Shown here: one piece after another, positions 62,560-64,000 of the stretch
Layout of the letters: each line of letters opens with the position of its first letter
Position numbering within the stretch: position 1 is the first letter of the stretch
NCBI GenBank assembly: GCA_028551475.1
Contig: CM052355.1
Span: 18,869,543-18,933,542 of the forward strand
Direction of reading: 5' to 3'
DNA length: 64,000 nt
Source: Casuarina equisetifolia
Taxonomy: Eukaryota > Streptophyta > Magnoliopsida > Fagales > Casuarinaceae
Notes under the pieces: generated by a model
The model's database searches: none
Seen by the model: the letters and a program-made list of their open reading frames with translations, nothing else
What the model was told of the DNA's origin: nothing
Made by a program: the position numbers and the translations under genes

Positions 62560-62640
62560 GAAGGAAGATGTCGAACCCCCACCTTGTTGGATTGCTAAGT
62601 TGGGGTCCCTTTGGCTTACCACTGAGCCAAGATATTATAT
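62560..62640 (-). mobile_element. SINE-like tRNA-headed element
   Basis: On the minus strand, A box TTGGCTCAGTGGTAAG (about 62630-62615) and B box GGGTTCGAC (about 62578-62570), separated by roughly 50 bases, preceding a CTTCCTTCTC stretch. Both boxes are close to consensus. The rest of the element and its target-site duplication are not resolved. It could also be a tRNA-like relic at the edge of the gypsy insertion. Confidence 0.45.
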
Positions 62641-63828
62641 ATTGGTCATGAGAGAGAATTTTCTCTTATTAGAAGTTTCTAATAGTTTCTTCCTGAGTGG
62701 AAAGGTAGAGCAGGAAGAGAAAACACTCATGCCCAATGAGTAATACTTTGAGGGCCGGCCACTCTTCCTTTAAAATCCGAAAGTATACGCCCTTTGGTGT
62801 GCGCCGTTCGAAAAGCGTTTACCAGTCCCCAAAAAGCAATAACCCCAAGCAGGGGCCATGTACGTCCAATCATCAAGCAAAGCAGGTGACCATTCAATCC
62901 CAAGAGTGCTGGATCAAGTAAAGCTGACTTACCCAATTTTCGTAGCTTGCAGTCTCTCGGAAATCTAATTTTGAGAATTTAGTATCTAGGGATGCCCATG
63001 CAGTTGTCTTGTCCTTGAGGTTAGGCATACGATCTTTGTCTTGAAATAGATCAAGAAGATTAAAATGATATGAATTCAGACAGGTGAAATAAAACTTAGT
63101 TTTATTAGAATATTTTGGAACCGTAAAAGGAGGTATTCAAGTTCTAAATATGGATTTTCATCTTGGAAGTTGCAATTCCTGTATTGGTTGTCACTCAAAC
63201 TCCTTTTAGTCAACGGATTGACACCCTGAAGTTCCGCACACGGCGTCTCCATCGAGTAAAAGCAAAGAGATCAATTAGAATATCCATTTTGAAGTCAGCT
63301 CGGAGATTATGTTTAATGGTAATACCAAGTTTCTCATTCATGAATTCTTAAAAAAAAAAAAAAAATGGGAATATGAGTTGCTTCAATAACATGGGAATCA
63401 TATTAAGATATACTCTGAAAAATTTTAAAAGATGTTGTTTATCTTAATTTCTCTATATTCCTTAGAAGTGGTATCTGCGATAGTTACCGAGTTAGAAAAA
63501 TAATAAATATTTCTAGCCTGAAAATCCATAAACTTTATAGTAAAATTAAAAGAAGAGAAAGATAGAGATAAAGAAAATCCGTTCATGCAGAAGGAATGAT
63601 GATTGTTGGTAGACATCGTAAAAGGATATTATAGATGTACATTATTCAATAAAAGGTGCAAAAGAAGCATGATATTACGTAAAGGTCCTCTGTACAAAAG
63701 CCATAATACAAACACACTGCAACCAACATTCACCGGCTTATAGGGAGATGCCGAAGACACCTCCTCCATTGGTGCATGAACAGGACATTCTGTAATCAAT
63801 TCCTTAGCAAAATGGACTCACAGATGCC
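62641..63828. other. Intergenic DNA with unassigned frames
   Basis: A GC-richer patch at about 62725-62935 has frames on both strands (the minus frame is hydrophobic), none recognised. A poly-A run is near 63350-63365. The last part is the proposed promoter of a gene at the right edge. Confidence 0.35.
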
Positions 63829-63829
63829 C

Positions 63830-63838
63830 TATATAAAG
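63830..63838 (+). promoter_or_regulatory. TATA box at the right edge
   Basis: TATATAAAG, 149 bases before the ATG at 63979, with a plausible leader between (pyrimidine-rich, then 'aacaaaggaggagagcta'). Spacing is normal for a plant core promoter. Confidence 0.45.
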
Positions 63839-63978
63839 TGCTACATAAGAGTCCGTACTCACACTCTTGATTTTTCTCAGAGCCTTTTGTCGAATATATC
63901 GTGGAACCGGCGAAAGATTAAAACCGGCTGCTTCAACAACTTCTGTTTAGCGTAAAGAAAAACAAAGGAGGAGAGCTA

Positions 63979-64000
63979 ATGAACCCTGTTCAAAGGATAG
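63979..64000 (+). CDS. Possible start of a gene cut by the window end
   Basis: An ATG with an A-rich, purine-rich leader and an upstream TATA box starts a frame reading MNPVQRI to the edge. Only seven codons are visible, so no product can be given. The call rests on promoter-like context and not on homology. Confidence 0.3.

Noticed and set aside
62569-62632. True tRNA gene
   Set aside because: A and B boxes are present but no acceptor stem, anticodon arm or cloverleaf can be drawn; treated as a SINE-like head.
62727-62936. Hydrophobic 69-codon minus-strand frame
   Set aside because: No family recognised and the opposite strand is open too; a GC-richer patch can open both frames by chance.

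Overview
This window is nuclear DNA of a flowering plant, most likely a eudicot. The evidence is spliced genes with short AT-rich introns, plant-only families (SKU5-type cupredoxin proteins, a VND-type NAC factor, a P-class PPR protein, pro-domain pectin methylesterases), remains of Ty1/copia and Ty3/gypsy retrotransposons, and tRNA-headed SINE-like elements. I cannot name the species. The DNA between genes is visibly AT-rich, with many poly-A and poly-T runs.

Layout. 1-8 kb: intergenic, with a SINE-like relic near 5.3 kb and a small MITE candidate near 6.1 kb. 8.0-12.3 kb (+): a nine-exon SKU5/SKS gene, 596 aa when spliced. 12.3-17.8 kb: intergenic, with a SINE-like head and an unidentified charged ORF at 15.6 kb. 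17.9-19.9 kb (-): a three-exon NAC gene of the VND4/5/6 type, 355 aa, with a probable leader intron reaching back to about 22.4 kb and GC-rich flanks to 25.6 kb. 28.4-31.4 kb (+): an intronless 985-aa PPR gene. 31.4-42 kb: a transcript-like tail, then repeat-rich DNA with a gypsy fragment, a dead copia element (36.9-39.96 kb) and several tandem duplications. 42.3-44.8 kb and 51.6-54.1 kb (both -): two intact type-I pectin methylesterase genes in tandem, separated by a copia 3' end, a repeat-family cluster and a long near-perfect foldback. 54-64 kb: AT-rich DNA, a candidate short LTR element, a dead gypsy polyprotein (59.5-62.5 kb), a SINE-like head, and a possible gene start at the right edge.

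Three of the five real genes fit the plant cell wall: SKU5-type proteins act in the wall and at the plasma membrane in directional expansion, VND factors switch on secondary wall formation in xylem vessels, and pectin methylesterases demethylate wall pectin. I see no sign that they are co-regulated; the linkage may be chance. The PPR protein is an organelle RNA-binding protein. I found no strong candidate for a new molecular system. The most unusual items are the 108-bp-arm foldback at 49.75-50.0 kb, a GC-AG intron in the NAC gene, a SINE with visible target-site duplications inside a pectinesterase intron, and the inverted and tandem repeat cluster between the two pectinesterases.
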